Source: Mytilus edulis
Taxonomy: Eukaryota; Mollusca; Bivalvia; Mytilida; Mytilidae
Reading direction: 5' to 3'
Assembly: GCF_963676685.1 (NCBI RefSeq)
Contig: NC_092347.1
Location: 91,328,592 to 91,392,591, forward strand
DNA: 64,000 nt
A model generated the notes under the pieces. That model was not told the DNA's origin. It searched no databases and worked only from the letters and a program-made list of their open reading frames with translations. The position numbers and the translations under genes were made by a program. Below, piece by piece: positions 24,341 to 36,775 of this stretch. Each line of letters starts with the position of its first letter. Within the stretch, counting starts at the first letter, position 1.

Positions 24341-24802
24341 GTGGTTCAATTGTTGAAAAGCATTATCAATTTATATACCGATATATTATCAGTAACATGG
24401 TGTGTTAGGGACCTAATACGATACATATGGGGACAGTATATTCCATATGAGCGAGGGGAGATAAATATAAATATATATATATATTATATAAGATGTGGTA
24501 TGATATGCATAGATAATGATCTCAGCGGTGACGACGATAGCATTGGTGCAATGTCTTCAGTAAGGACTGTTTTGACTGAATATTATTCAAGTGTAACCGA
24601 AGAGCATGAATTTTATTACAAAGTTGCTTGTCTGTACCGGGACACGAAACCCGGGATCTCTGTGTTACAAGGCAGAGCTAAAGAAGTACTTCTTAAGCTC
24701 AACTGCCAACAGCTGACTAAGTATCTACCACATTTACTACATGAAGCAGTCCCGTCAAACAAGTATAACGAGGAGCAATTGTATTTGGCCTATGATAAGT
24801 GA
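24341..24802 (+). CDS. Orphan open frame, possibly terminal-exon coding sequence
   Basis: A 153-codon open frame of unrecognised function. The first third is A/T-rich and low-complexity (a run of N, I and Y residues from an 'atat' microsatellite), so the real coding part probably begins near 24523, after a 'gatctcag' that could be a splice acceptor. From there the translation has ordinary protein composition (SVRTVLTEYYSSVTEEHEFY, then LYRDTKPG, LHEAVPSNKYNEEQLYLAYDK-like ending), with mixed charged and hydrophobic residues suggesting helices. The stop at 24800 is followed by AATAAA near 25091. It might be a last exon, a retrocopy fragment or chance; no domain can be named. Confidence 0.3.
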   Translation: MVQLLKSIINLYTDILSVTWCVRDLIRYIWGQYIPYERGEININIYIYYIRCGMICIDNDLSGDDDSIGAMSSVRTVLTEYYSSVTEEHEFYYKVACLYRDTKPGISVLQGRAKEVLLKLNCQQLTKYLPHLLHEAVPSNKYNEEQLYLAYDK

Positions 24803-25621
24803 AAAACAGTAAATCCTTCCAGGCGAAGATGATTGATAGAGTAATGCATTGATATGATTTAGTCCCTTTCTTAGTATTGTTCTGCCCAATAGAATAATAT
24901 GTATGCATTTAAATTTTGTTTTAATATTCCCCTTTCTTTTGGTCATGATGTTGTCTGTAAGAGTTTTTTTCTTTGGTATGGTTGTTTTATCATCGACTTT
25001 AGGGTCCTTATATTTTACCTTTTTTCTTAATTGTCATATTGTCAAAAAGCCAAATTTTATTAGAACTAACATAATGATAGTTAAAGACAAATAAACTTGA
25101 AAACTGTCTGGCTCACATAAAACAGGTATATTTGGATAAAACATATATAAATCTTAAATCATAGATATGTATTTAATTGAATATTAGTAATTCCTCCTTT
25201 TTCCCTTTCTTCTTCTTTTAATTTTTTCACTCCTTTAATATTTTTTTAATGTATTATTATCTTAAATCTTTTTCTCATCATCCGTTCAATAGAAAAAGTC
25301 TAATATTTCCAACTTAAATGTATTCATAATTAAGATAGTTCATATCTTACATGTAGTATATTGTATGCATGTCCTGTGTATGATTTATTTGTTTGAAATA
25401 AACAAAAAACAGATTAATGATTAAAAACATTTTTGGTTGAAACCATAAAAATATTTCGTAATTATTCTTGTGGAAGTATGTGGATCGAATATAGTTATTA
25501 AAAAGAGAAGAAAGAAACAATTGACATTGATATATAAACAAATATCTAAATATTTAAATTGTTTTATCGATTAAATTTCTTTTCAACTTTTTCCAAAAAT
25601 ATAATTCTATTTAACCGTAGA
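24803..25621. other. Noncoding DNA between orphan frame and third GT31 gene
   Basis: T-rich and A-rich tracts. Short frames on both strands (24717-25094, 25347-25541) are not recognisable. Includes the presumed 3' flank of the minus-strand GT31 gene. Confidence 0.4.
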
Positions 25622-26722
25622 TCAATTATCAACACTTACTGACATTTTGTAAGTTTTTTGTACATTTTTCCACATAACGTATGAATGATTCGTATTTTTT
25701 GAATTATTTATGTAAAACAAATGGCAAGGCTTGTCTTTCAAGCTTGCTCGCAAAGCTTTTATATAATATTTCGGATGGACTATTCTTACACCAGAAATCC
25801 ACGGTAAAAATCCACCGCCATAAACATCTTCCAGCCAAAAGAAAGGCATTATTGTTGTCGCTTCATACATTTCTTGTATAAAGTCAAGGGACATAATGGA
25901 AGAAGGTCCGGCACAATAAGGAGGAAACGTTGCAAATGGGTAGTCCGACGGAGATGTATACCATTTATTACGTTTACCACGCCGAGGTCTAGCTTTGGTC
26001 AGAATAAAACATTCTAAAACCTTGGTTTTGTTTTGTTTATTGCTAAGGTAAGGAATAAGAACAGGGATGTTGATGGTAATATCGTCGTCAATTTTGATGA
26101 CATACGTCACATTGTAACAGAATCTACTCTTCCAAAACAAACTAAATACTCGTTTATATGTTAAATTTCTGTAGCTGTCCATAAAATTTCCTTGTATAAT
26201 GTCTCTGTATTTGACACTTTCCTGTTCAATTTCTTTTTGTTGAGTATCATTCATGGTTTGTCCAAGTACGAAGACATATTTAATAAGTTTATTGTCAAAT
26301 TTGGAAACAGATCCAAATGTTTTTCTTATAATATGACGTTCGTCGAATTTGTATGTTGCGGAATAAACAAGAACTAACAAAAATACATGTTTTTCAGTAC
26401 AAGTCGTTCCCGTATTACGTAACGAAGTATATCGATGTTTGTGAATTAGAGGGTCTACCAGTTTGTTGGTTGATACGTTCATATAGAATAATTCAAAATC
26501 CGTTGAGATATTTCGTCCGTTGTATGTTATGACCCCCTTGCTTCTGATTAATAACTTCCTCTGTATTATCAATCTTTTACCAAATTGGGTTTGGATATTT
26601 GGTATAATATTTGATGTAATATTCCTTTCCAGTCCTCCTTGAATTCCTGAATAACTGTTAATTAAAATCATTATAAATATTACAAACGAAATTTTCCACA
26701 GTACTTTTTTCTTAAATTTCAT
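25622..26722 (-). CDS. Beta-1,3-galactosyltransferase-like protein (GT31), single exon
   Basis: 366-residue type II membrane protein. MKFKKKVLWK precedes a hydrophobic anchor at about 11-22. GT31 motifs: RHIIRKTFG (119-127), FVLG (141-144), QGNFMDSYRNLTYK (167-180), DDD (202-204), YCAGPSSIMS (259-268) and EDVYGGG (288-294). Sequons include N34, N61, N72, N149 and N176. Large blocks are identical to the product of 3627-4715 (for example the stretch around residues 111-170), whereas the anchor and stem are much less alike, as expected for relaxed constraint outside the catalytic domain. Intact and intronless, and in the opposite orientation to the other two. UDP-galactose or UDP-HexNAc donor is inferred from family; the acceptor is unknown. 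Confidence 0.9.
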   Translation of the reverse strand: MKFKKKVLWKISFVIFIMILINSYSGIQGGLERNITSNIIPNIQTQFGKRLIIQRKLLIRSKGVITYNGRNISTDFELFYMNVSTNKLVDPLIHKHRYTSLRNTGTTCTEKHVFLLVLVYSATYKFDERHIIRKTFGSVSKFDNKLIKYVFVLGQTMNDTQQKEIEQESVKYRDIIQGNFMDSYRNLTYKRVFSLFWKSRFCYNVTYVIKIDDDITINIPVLIPYLSNKQNKTKVLECFILTKARPRRGKRNKWYTSPSDYPFATFPPYCAGPSSIMSLDFIQEMYEATTIMPFFWLEDVYGGGFLPWISGVRIVHPKYYIKALRASLKDKPCHLFYINNSKNTNHSYVMWKNVQKTYKMSVSVDN

Positions 26723-27185
26723 AACTTTAATTGTTCTCTACGGATTAAAAAATGTAGTAAAATGGGTGGAACCGGACGTCCCAGATGTAATGATTGACAT
26801 GCGTGATCAATATGGTTAAACGTATTATATCAATACCTTTTAATGCATCTCATATTCATAGCTTTGAAAATAAGTTTAAAGATCACTCATCCGGTACCTT
26901 GTTGCAACAAAAGGTTTAATTTGTTAATTGCAAATTAGAATGCACTTAAAGAAAGAATTATCTTTGGATGAATGAAGTGGTTATGTATATATATAAATTT
27001 TTATATTGTACAGAATGCAAACGGGATAATAAATGTATGGCGCCGATGACATTTCCAGTAACCACAAATTTCACAAACCATTATTAAACACTTCACATCA
27101 AATAAATAATACTTACTTATGTCATTTCAAAAAATAAATCTACTTTACGATCAAACTTACCAATTCAGTGTATTAGTTAAACGTT
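26723..27185. other. 5' flank of the minus-strand GT31 gene
   Basis: AT-rich; no gene or repeat recognised. Should hold the promoter of the gene ending at 26722, but no element can be identified by eye. Confidence 0.4.
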
Positions 27186-29055
27186 TGGAATCGTGTGGTT
27201 AATTCATTGATGAGTAACGGTAACTTTTTTTAAAATTATATGCGTTCGCTTCTCAAGTCCATAAATCTCGCAAAGTCTCGTTACAGACAGTTCCCAGTTT
27301 ATCAGTATCAGTAGTAATCTAAATATGTATTTTTAGGAACAAAATACAAAAACATTACAAAACAAGTCTGTTATTTCAAGTTTGATCCACTTGTTTTGAA
27401 AGTTGTCAGTTTGAAACCGGTGGAAATAAGCATGAGTATAGCAAGCACTCGGTTGTAAATATAGTGTGTGAATTTTTTATTAAAGGTCTTATGTGACTTC
27501 AACAAAATAACATAGCCTGTCAAAAACAATCATATAATACTATAAATACTAGTGCAAAGAAACATAACTGCGACAAGTACATTGCACTTTATAACATTTA
27601 TAGTAAAATAATATTGTCATTGTCTTTTACATGTAATTTTTTTGTCTTAAAGAATCATATGAAACGTGTGCCTTATTAGTTTATATCTCACAAACTTAAC
27701 TGCGATAAATATTATGTTACCATGTAAAAAGAAATATACTCTCTATGGATTCATAACATTTGTAAATGAAGCAAAACTGTAAAGCATCAAAATATCTACA
27801 TGCAGCAGCTAAGCAAAGCAAAAAAAGCGAAATAAGCAAAATGATTAACTAAATTACAAAACTACATAATACAACTCTTTGCTGACCTCAAGTGATAATT
27901 TGAAGGTCACAAGACTTATATATACATCATATGGTTACATCATCAAATATCAACATGATCAACAACAAGACAAATATGACTTTATACGTTATGTATTCAA
28001 TGTTTACAATATGATCTCATTAATGAACACATACTAAACATATACAAATCTGTTCCCCTTAGATGCTAAAACTTTTTAAGGTTTTAAAATGAATATGACT
28101 GTCATACAAGTGAGAAGTTTAGCTGGAAATAAAACTGGGTTTAATCCACCATTTTACATTAAAAGAAAAGTCAGGAATATGACAGTTGTTATCCATTTGT
28201 TTGGTGTGTTTGAGCTTTTGTTTTTTGCCATTTGATTACGGACTTTCCGTTTTGAATTATCATCGGAGTTCAGTATTATTTAACTATTTAACTTCTTATT
28301 GTTTAAACACAAGAACACTTTGTCTTTCTATTTTATATCATTCTACTGCATTATGATCAATTATTTGATATATTGATCATTTATCCGACTTTTACTTTTC
28401 ATGATTTATTAATTGTATTTATCATACATAAAGATCAGTTTCACACTACAGATTCATTTCTCCATTCAATCAGCCAATTAATCAATCAATCAATCAATAA
28501 ATCCAAATAAATCTTGCCTACAAATATTTTGTTAAAAATTTTGAAATAATGTGAGAAAAGTGTATATAACTAAAATGTAAGTAATAATAAAGATTCTCGA
28601 AGATTTAGATACAGCAATGTATGTCAAGCAATGCAACAACATCTCAAGAAGTTAGAAATAAGACTGTTCAGTAGGAAACTTCAAAAGAAAATGCCCAAAA
28701 CAATAGAAATTTTCCTCCAAAAAGAAAATGTGACCAATATCACTATCAATAAAGAAATAAATCCTAAATTAAGATTCTAAATTTAGAAAATCTAGGTTAC
28801 ATAGAAAAAAGGCAAACTGGTCAGTATAACAGTACTCAGACTGAACATCGAGTTGACAACCCCCTAGTTCTGTTGTAAGAACAATGTGACCTTCTGGCAT
28901 TGTAAGAAGAAGATTATGCAATTACGTCTGAAATATAGAGCAAAGTATTTTTTAATACGGAGTTCTACTAGTTATAGACATTAAAACTCTTTTTTTTTTA
29001 GGAATAATCTTTATTCTACTTAACATTTCTGTGTGTACAAGATATGTTTATATTG
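27186..29055 (+). repeat. 1.87-kb duplicated unit, first copy
   Basis: The unit runs from 'tggaatcgtgtggttaattc' to 'tacaagatatgtttat'. Anchors such as 'tgcgttcgcttctcaagtcc' (27241 and 29114) and the end anchor 'gatatgttta' (29041 and 30914) both give an offset of 1873 bp. Copies are about 96-97% identical by eye, with scattered substitutions and one- to four-base indels. No open frame of note. A family A repeat at 28080-28290 is contained in the unit, so its insertion predates the duplication. Confidence 0.95.
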
Positions 29056-30926
29056 TGGAATAGTGTGGTTAATTCATTGAGTTGTAACGATAGCTTTTTC
29101 TTTTAAAATTATATGCGTTCGCTTCTCAAGTCCATAAATCTCGCAAAGTCTCGTTATAGACAGTTCCCAGTTTATCAGTATCAGTAGTAATCTAAATATG
29201 TATTTTTAAAAACAAAATACAAAAACATTACAAAAAAGTCTGTTATTTCAAGTTTGATCGACTTGTTTTGAAAGTTGTCAGTTTGAAACCAGTGGAAATA
29301 AGCATGAGTATAGCAAGCACCAGGTTGTACATATAGTGTGTGAATTCTTTATTAAAGGTCTTATGTGACTTCAACAAAATAACATAGCCTGTCAAAAACA
29401 ATCATATAATACTATAAATACTAGTGCAAAGAAACATAACTGCGACAAGTACATTGCACTTTATAACATTTATAGTAAAATAATATTGTCATTGTCTTTT
29501 ACATGTAGTTTTTTTGTCTAAAAGAATCATATGAAAGGTGTGCCTTTTTAGTTTATATCTCTTAAACTTAACTGCAATAAATATTATGTTACCATGTAAA
29601 AAGAAATATCCTCTCTATGGATTCATAACATTTGTAAATGAAGCAAAACTGTAAAGCATCAAAATATCTACATGCAGCAGCTAAGCAAAGCAAAAAAAAA
29701 GCGAAATAAGCAAAATGAATAACTAAATTATAAAACTACATAATACAACTCTTTGCTAACCTCAAGTGATAATTTGAAGGTCACAAGACTTATATATACA
29801 TCATATGGTTACATCATCAAATATCAACATGATCAACAACAAGACAAATATGACTTTATACGTTATGTATTCAATGTTTACAATATGATCTCATTAATGA
29901 ACACATACTAAACATATACAAATCTGTTTCCCTTAGATGCTAAAACTTTTTAAGGTTTTAAAATGAATATGACTGTCATACAAGTGAGAAGTTTAGCTGG
30001 AAATAAAACTAGGTTTAATCCACCATTTTACATTAAAAGAAAAGTCAGGAATATGACAGTTGTTATCCATTTGTTTGGTGTGTTTGAGCTTTTGTTTTTT
30101 GCCATTTGATTACGGACTTTCCGTTTTGAATTATCATCGGAGTTCAGTATTATTTAACTATTTAACTTCTTATTGTTTAAACACAAGAACACTTTGTCTT
30201 TCTATTTTATATCATTCTACTGCATTATGATCAATTATTTGATATATTGATCATTTATCCGACTTTTACTTTTCATGATTTATTAATTGTATTTATCATA
30301 CATAAATATCAGTTTCACACTACAGATTCATTTCTCCATTCAATCAGCCAATTTATCAATCAATCAATCAATAAATCCAAATAAATCTTGCCTACACATA
30401 TTTTGTTAAAAATTATGAAATAATGTGAGAAAAGTGTATAAAACTAAAATGTAAAGTAATAATAAAGATTCTCGAAGATTTAAATACAGCAATATATGTC
30501 AAGCAATGCAACAACATCTCAAGAAGTTAGAAATAAGACAGCTCAGTAGGAAACTTCAAAAGAGAATGCCCAAAACAATAGAAATTTTCCTCCAAAATGA
30601 AAATGTGACCAATATCACTATCAATAAATAAATAAAGCCTTAATTAAGATTCTAAATATAGAAAATCTAGGTTACATAGAAAAACAGGTAAACTGGTCAG
30701 TATAACAGTATTCAGACTGAACATCGAGTTGACAACCCCATAGTTCTGTTGTAAGAACAATGTCACCTTCTGGCATTGTAAGAAGAAGATTATTCAATTA
30801 CCTCTGAAATATAGAGCAAAGTAGTTTTTAATACGGAGTTCTACTAGTTATAGACATTAAAACTCTTTTTTTTAGAATAATCTTTATTCTACTAAACATT
30901 TCTGTGTGTACAAGATATGTTTATCA
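29056..30926 (+). repeat. 1.87-kb duplicated unit, second copy
   Basis: Head-to-tail neighbour of 27186-29055, starting at 'tggaatagtgtggttaattc'. It includes the duplicated family A repeat at 29955-30165. No coding capacity is visible in either copy, so this looks like a neutral segmental tandem duplication. Confidence 0.95.
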
Positions 30927-31751
30927 TCTATTTCACGTAATTCATATTTATACAATTTGACTGAAACTGAACAGGCAATTTGTAGACTTTTCATTAGACA
31001 TTTTAGGCATTTTATAAAACACCTGTCAACTTCATACATTTTTACATTTTTACATTTTTTACAAACTGCCTAAATTTGGAACTAACCTGTAACATAATAT
31101 ATCGAGTAATCTCCCGCGATCCGATTTTTCTTACAGCTATTACACAACGCATATAATGGGGTTTTCTTTTAAAAAAAATCTTGGAGGTATCAAGTTTGAA
31201 AACTAATCTGTCTCAGGGTGTTGTTCCGATATGGCTTATTTTGAACGCTTCACCTCTTACCACGGGTGACAAATCTATCAGATGTTTAAATAGATTGAAT
31301 TATATCATCCACTTAAGTTTCTTGAAATTATTGGATCTATTGCACACTGAGGCGTCTCATAAACATTTGAATTTACAATCTGATTATAACCATCATTACA
31401 ACAAATCAAGTACTCTCCTATCCTGAATTGCTCATCATCAACGACTGCCTCCAAGACATCTTGCGCATTTAATTTATGAAATTGCACCAAAAAACAATTG
31501 AACAACATTTTAACTAGACAGCGTACTTTTAGACATTATGTCAAGAGAGCAGACCGCCTTAATCCTAACTGACTAAGAGGGGGTCCGCTCAAGTCATGCT
31601 TCAGTGATTCCCTAAATACAAAGCGGGGTCCCTTGGAAACCTTCAAAATTCGCCTCTGATATTGTTTCTTCTAGGGTTTGTGACAAGTAAGTGATTTTAA
31701 TTGATTGATTGAATACATCGCAGCTAACCGTAATTTTAATGTACATGTGAA
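30927..31751. other. Unresolved DNA with possible decayed coding sequence
   Basis: Contains a triplication of 'tttttacat' near 31037-31062. Between 31180 and 31690 the base composition is less A/T-rich than its surroundings, and short open frames exist on both strands (31181-31426 plus; 31305-31508 minus) but none has a motif I recognise. This part may be decayed mobile-element sequence adjoining the Penelope-like 3' end that starts at 31752. Confidence 0.35.
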
Positions 31752-32505
31752 GAAGGGATAATTTTTATAGTTACGATACTGTTGCCAGGTCATTAAAGAT
31801 TGCATATTTTGGCTTTAATATTGATTCACTTATAGGGTCTTTGCATCGGAACTAAACACATTTATTTTAAAAAAAAACAGTTGTTGGCATGACACGGGTT
31901 ATGTTCTTCTCATATATTTTATGATAGTATGATACTAAACCCCTAACGGGGGGAATTGTGCCTGATATTCATATGATGAAGACATAATCTTTTAATCAGT
32001 TTAATTGAGGTCTGGAGCTGGCATGTCAGTTAACTGCTGGTAGTCTGTTGTTATTTATGTATTATTGTCATTTTATTTATTTTCTTTTGTTACATCTTCT
32101 TACATCGGACTCGGACTTCTCTTGAACTGAATTTTAATGTGCGTATTGTTATGCGTTTACTTTTCTACATTGGCTAGAGGTATAGGGGGAGGGTTGAGCT
32201 TTCATAAACATATTTAACCCCGCCGCAATGTTGCGCCTGTCCCAAGTCAGGAGCCTCTGGCCTTTGTTAGTTTTGTATTATTTTTTAATTTTAGTTTCTT
32301 GTGTATAATTCGGAGTTTAGTATGACGTCCATTATCACTGTACTAGTATACATATTTTTAAGGGGCCAGCTGAAGGACGCCTACGGGTGTGGGAGTTTTT
32401 CGCTACATTGACGACACATTGGCGGCCTTTGGCTGTTGTTTGCTCTATGGTCGGGTTGTTGTCGGTTTGACACATTCCGCATTTCCTTTCTAAATTTTAA
32501 TGAAA
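31752..32505 (+). mobile_element. 3' end of a Penelope-like element, 5'-truncated
   Basis: Begins at 'gaagaagggataa' and follows the reverse complement of 44776-45440 almost block for block: 'acgatactgttgccaggtca', 'ggcatgacacgggttatgtt', 'actaaacccctaacgggggg', 'tctggagctggcatgtcagt', 'gcctgtcccaagtcaggagc', 'ggggccagctgaaggacgcc', 'cggtttgacacattcc'. It carries no reverse transcriptase sequence, only the 3' non-coding tail. The 5' boundary is ragged relative to the copy at 53212-53985, as expected for target-primed insertions. Confidence 0.75.
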
Positions 32506-32684
32506 GTCCATGAAGCTTTGTTTAGGATCGTTATCAACATACATTGAATCTGCATTACTTCAGCCTTATAACAAGAAACAGTTGCAAAGGGAGGAGGATT
32601 TTTAACACATTTTTTTTTTAAATCATAAAATGTCAATTCAGGCAATAAATAGCTATTAAATAGTACTATAGCGGGAGCCTAAAG

Positions 32685-35600
32685 ATATTCTGTGGTTGGC
32701 ATTCTTTAAAGCAGAAAAAACACATCCGTAACACAGGAAAAAAGCCTCAAGTTTGAAAAATACACATTGGGATCACCAACTTTCCAATTAATCCCTCGGC
32801 AGTTGTGTATGACTAGGAATTACAGACGCTGCCCTTACGAATAGATATTGGATAACGTCGTCCGAAAACATGGAAATCAACCCAAATTCGATAAAATACA
32901 GTCCCTTTTCGACCCATTGCAGTTTTTGATGACAAGGGATTATAGACGCTGCCCTAACGAAAATCTATTAGATAGTACCACAACGTTAGGATGAAGAGTG
33001 TCTTGGGAAAGCATTCTTAAAGGCCGAAAATGTCATCCGAAACATTGAAATCAACCCAAATTCGATAAAATACGTATTGGGGACACTCATTTTCCGCCAT
33101 ATTGTCTTGGTAGTTCGTGATGGCTGGGGATTATAGATGCTGTCCTAACGAATTTCTATTAGATATTACTACACCGTGGTTGAAGAGTTTCTAGGGTAAA
33201 CATTCTTAATGGCCAAAAATATCGTCCGAAACATGGAAATCAACCCAAATACGATAAAATACGCATTGGGGTAATCCACTTTCAAACCCATTGCCCCGGC
33301 AGTTCTCTATGTCTAGGGATTATAGACTTTGCTCTTATAAATAGCTATTGAGTAGTACTACAGCGGGAGAGTAAAGAATTTCTGGGATAAGCATTCGTAA
33401 ATGTCAAAAATGTCGTCCGAAACACGGAAATCAACCCAAATTCGATAAAATACACATTGGTGATACTCACTTTCCGACCCATTGTTTTGGTAATTCTTGA
33501 TGGCTGGGGCTTTAGACGCTGCTCTTTCGAATAGCTTTTGGAACGTAACACAACTTGAGGGTAAAGAATTTCTGGGGTAAGCATTTTTAAAGGCCGAAAA
33601 TGTCGTCATTAACACGGACAAAAAATCGAATTTGATAAAACACGCTTCCCAACCCTTTGATTTGACAGTTCTGTATGGCAAGGGATTATAGAATCTGCTC
33701 TAATACATAGCTATTGGATAGTACTACAGCGGGAGGGTAAAGAATTTCTGAGATAAGCATTTGTAAATGTCAAAAATGTCGTCCGAAACAGGAAAAATCA
33801 ACCCAAATCGATAAATACGCTTTCCGAGCCATTGTCTTGGTGGTTCTTGATGGCTAGGGACTATGGACGCTGCCCTTGAACGAGTAACGATTGGATTACT
33901 TGTATGCCACAACATGAGGATATATAATTTTCAAGGTAAGCATTCTTAAGGGCCGAAAATGTCGTTATTAACACGGACAAAAAGTCAAATTTGATAAACA
34001 TACGCTTTGGGAACACCCATTTCCCAACCCTTTGATTTGACAGTTCTGTATTGCTAGGGATAATAGAATCTGCTGTAATAAATAGCTATTGGATAGTTCT
34101 ACAGCGGGAGACTAAAGAATTTCATTCCGGAAAGGCCAAAATGTCGTCCGAAACAGAGAAATCAACCCCATTTCGATAAAATACGCATTTGGGTCATCCA
34201 CTTTCCAACCCTTTGCCTCGGCAGTTCTTTAAGGCTAGGGATTAGTAGAACCTTTCGTAACGAATGGCTATTAGATAGTACTACAACCTGAGGGCAAATA
34301 ATTTCTTAGGTTAGCAGTATTCATGGCTGAAAAAATCATTCGTAGCACGGGAAAAAAGTCAAACTTGATGAAATACGAATTTTCATCCATTGTCGTGGTA
34401 GTTCTTGGTGGTTAGGGATTATATATACGCTGCCCTTAAAAAAGGCTATTGGATAGTTCTACAGCGGTTAGGGTAAGCATTATTGAATGCCGAAAATATC
34501 GTTGGAAACATGGAAGTCAACCTCAAAATCGATAAAATACGCATTGGTGACAATCCCTTTCCGACCAATTGTTTTTGTATTTCTTGATGGCTATGTATTA
34601 TAGACGCTGTCCTTACGCATAGCTTTTGAACAGAACTACACCGTGGTTAAAAGAATTTTTCTTTAAGGCCAAAAAAATCGTTCCGATGGTAACACGGAGA
34701 AAAAAGTCAAATTTGATCAAATGCGCATTGGTGACACTCACTTTCCGACCCATTGTCTTGGTAGTTCTGTGTGGCTAGGGATTATTAGACGCTACACTAA
34801 CGAATAGCTATTGGATAAAACTACAACTTGAGAGTAATTATTTATAGGGTAAGCATTCTTAATGGCCGAAAATATCATCCGTAACACAGGGAAAAAAGTC
34901 ATATTTGATAAAACACACATTAGGGTCACCAACTTTCCAAACGAATGCCTCGACAGGTTTGTATGGCTAGGGATTATAGTCGCTACCCTAACGAAAAGGT
35001 TTTGGATAGTCCTTCAGCGGGAGGGTAAAGATTTTTTGAGGTAAGCATTATTAAAGGCAGAAAATGTCGTCTGAAACATATATATAGATTACATTTTTGT
35101 TAAGGGATCAGCTGAAGCACGCCTCCGTGTGCAGGTGTTTCTTGCTGCATCGAAGACCCATTTGTGGTATTCTATTGTTGTCTGCTCTTCGGTCGGGTTG
35201 TTGTCTCTTTGACACATTCCCCATTTCCTTTCCCAATTTTATTATAAACTAACCCAAATTAAGTGAGCATTCTTTAATTTCCTTAAGTTCGTCCGTTGAT
35301 ACTAGATATCGGATAGTTCTACAACGTGAGGGTAAGTAAATTCTGGGGTATGCATTCTTAAATGCCGAAAATTTCGTCCGTAACACGGAGAACAAGGCAA
35401 ATTTGATAAAATCCACATTGGGGTCACCAAATTACCAACCGATTGCTTCGGCAGTTTGTATGGCTAGGACTTGGGGCCACCAACTTACCAAGCCAATGCC
35501 TCATCAGTTTTGTATGGCTATGGATTATAGAAGCTACCACAACGAATAGCTATTGGATAGTACTTCAGCGGAAGGGTAAAGAATTTCTGAGCATAGCATT

Positions 35601-36042
35601 CCTAAAGGCTGAATATGTCGCCCGAAACATAGAAGTCAACCCAAATTCGATAAAATACGCATTGCGGGCCGGGCACTCCCTTTCCGACACATTGTCTTGG
35701 TAGTTTTTATGGCTAGGGACTATAGACGCTCTCCTGAAGAATAGCTATCCGATAGTACTACAACGCGAGGGTAAATAATTTCTGGGGTAAGCATTCTTAA
35801 AGGCAGTAAAGTTCGTCCGTAACACGGAGAAAACGTAATATTTGATAAAATACGCATTGTGGTCACTCACTTTCTAACCCATTGCCTAGGCAGTTCTGTA
35901 TGGCTAGGAATTATAGATGCTTCCCTGAGGGTAATAGCTATTGAATAGTACTTCGAAAAGTAACATTGAAAAAACGTCCAATTTGATAAAATAAGAATTG
36001 GGGTTACCCACTTTTCAACCCATTGCCTCGTCCTTTAAAAAT
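32685..36042 (+). repeat. Degenerate tandem array, unit about 187 bp, 17 or so copies
   Basis: Each unit contains, in order, a 'taaagaatttctggggtaag' block, 'cattcttaaaggccgaaaat', 'gtcgtccgaaacacggaaat', 'ttcgataaaatacgcattgg', 'ctttccgacccattgtcttg', 'ctagggattatagacgctgc' and 'aatagctattggatagtact'. The 'gataaaata' anchor falls at 32890, 33064, 33253, 33444, 33634, 33810, 33993, 34175, 34367, 34531, 34715 and 34907, then 35405, 35649, 35844 and 35985. Units are highly diverged, so the array is old. Open frames within it (33345-33915 minus; 34862-35703 plus) share residues only because of the periodicity. Confidence 0.95.
35088..35250 (+). mobile_element. Terminal fragment of the Penelope-like element inside the array
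   Basis: 'gttaagggatcagctgaagc', 'ctcttcggtcgggttgttgt' and 'ctctttgacacattccccat' correspond to the last ~150 bp of the element ends at 32350-32505 and 44776-44915. It interrupts the 187-bp periodicity, so it landed after the array formed. Confidence 0.7.
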
Positions 36043-36152
36043 GTTAACCCCAGAAAATCTTTACCCTCCCGTTGTAGTACTAGCCAATACCTATTCGTTA
36101 GGGCATCGTCTATAATCCCTAGACATCAAGAACTACCAAGACATTTTTATGG
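36043..36152 (-). repeat. Last unit of the 187-bp array in inverted orientation
   Basis: Read on the minus strand it gives 'gtcttggtagttcttgatgt', 'ctagggattatagacgatgc', 'cctaacgaataggtattggc', 'tagtactacaacgggagggt' and 'aaagattttctggggtt', that is the standard unit order. All other units are on the plus strand. Confidence 0.9.
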
Positions 36153-36775
36153 ATATTCTTGACAGTGTTGTCCCTCTTAAAGAAGTTTGTGATTAACAAA
36201 GAAAAGAGCATGGATGTAAGCAAACATTTTGATAGACAATCAGCAGAGAGACAAACTTTTTATCTGATTTTATGATTTCTAAAACTTCAATCCTGAAGAT
36301 CTCTAAAAGTTTGGTAAAGTTAGAAGTCGTGTTCAAAGTTCATGTAAAACTGCAAAATCTGACTACTACAGCAGTGAAATATGTTCAACCTAAAACATGT
36401 AACAGAGGAATTTGTGTATAAAGAACTATGTAGTTTAAATTAAGTAATTACATCACAGAAAGAGTGTGACATATAATGAATTTGAGAAATTTGTTTTTTG
36501 AACATTAGATTCAGATTAATTACCAGAAACAATTAAAAGTTGCTCTAAAAAATGCGTTACTGTTGGTTTTTTTTTAACATAAAAAAATACGAATTTAGTT
36601 TGTTTTTCAGATTAATCAAAATTGCAAATATCATAAATGCGGACTGGAAGTAATTTATTTCTTTTTTTTAAGTAACGTTTAATAATTTGCTAGATTTAAA
36701 TTGTTACTTCCCTTTATTTCTCATTGTTCCCAGTAATACATTTTTCTACACTGCTTACGGGTTACACTAATGACT
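36153..36775. other. Noncoding spacer between two satellite-like arrays
   Basis: AT-rich, without gene or recognised repeat. The 184-bp array starts at its right edge. Confidence 0.45.

Noticed and set aside
33345-35703. Series of similar open frames that look like a small protein family
   Set aside because: They recur with the ~187-bp DNA period and are translations of the tandem array on either strand.
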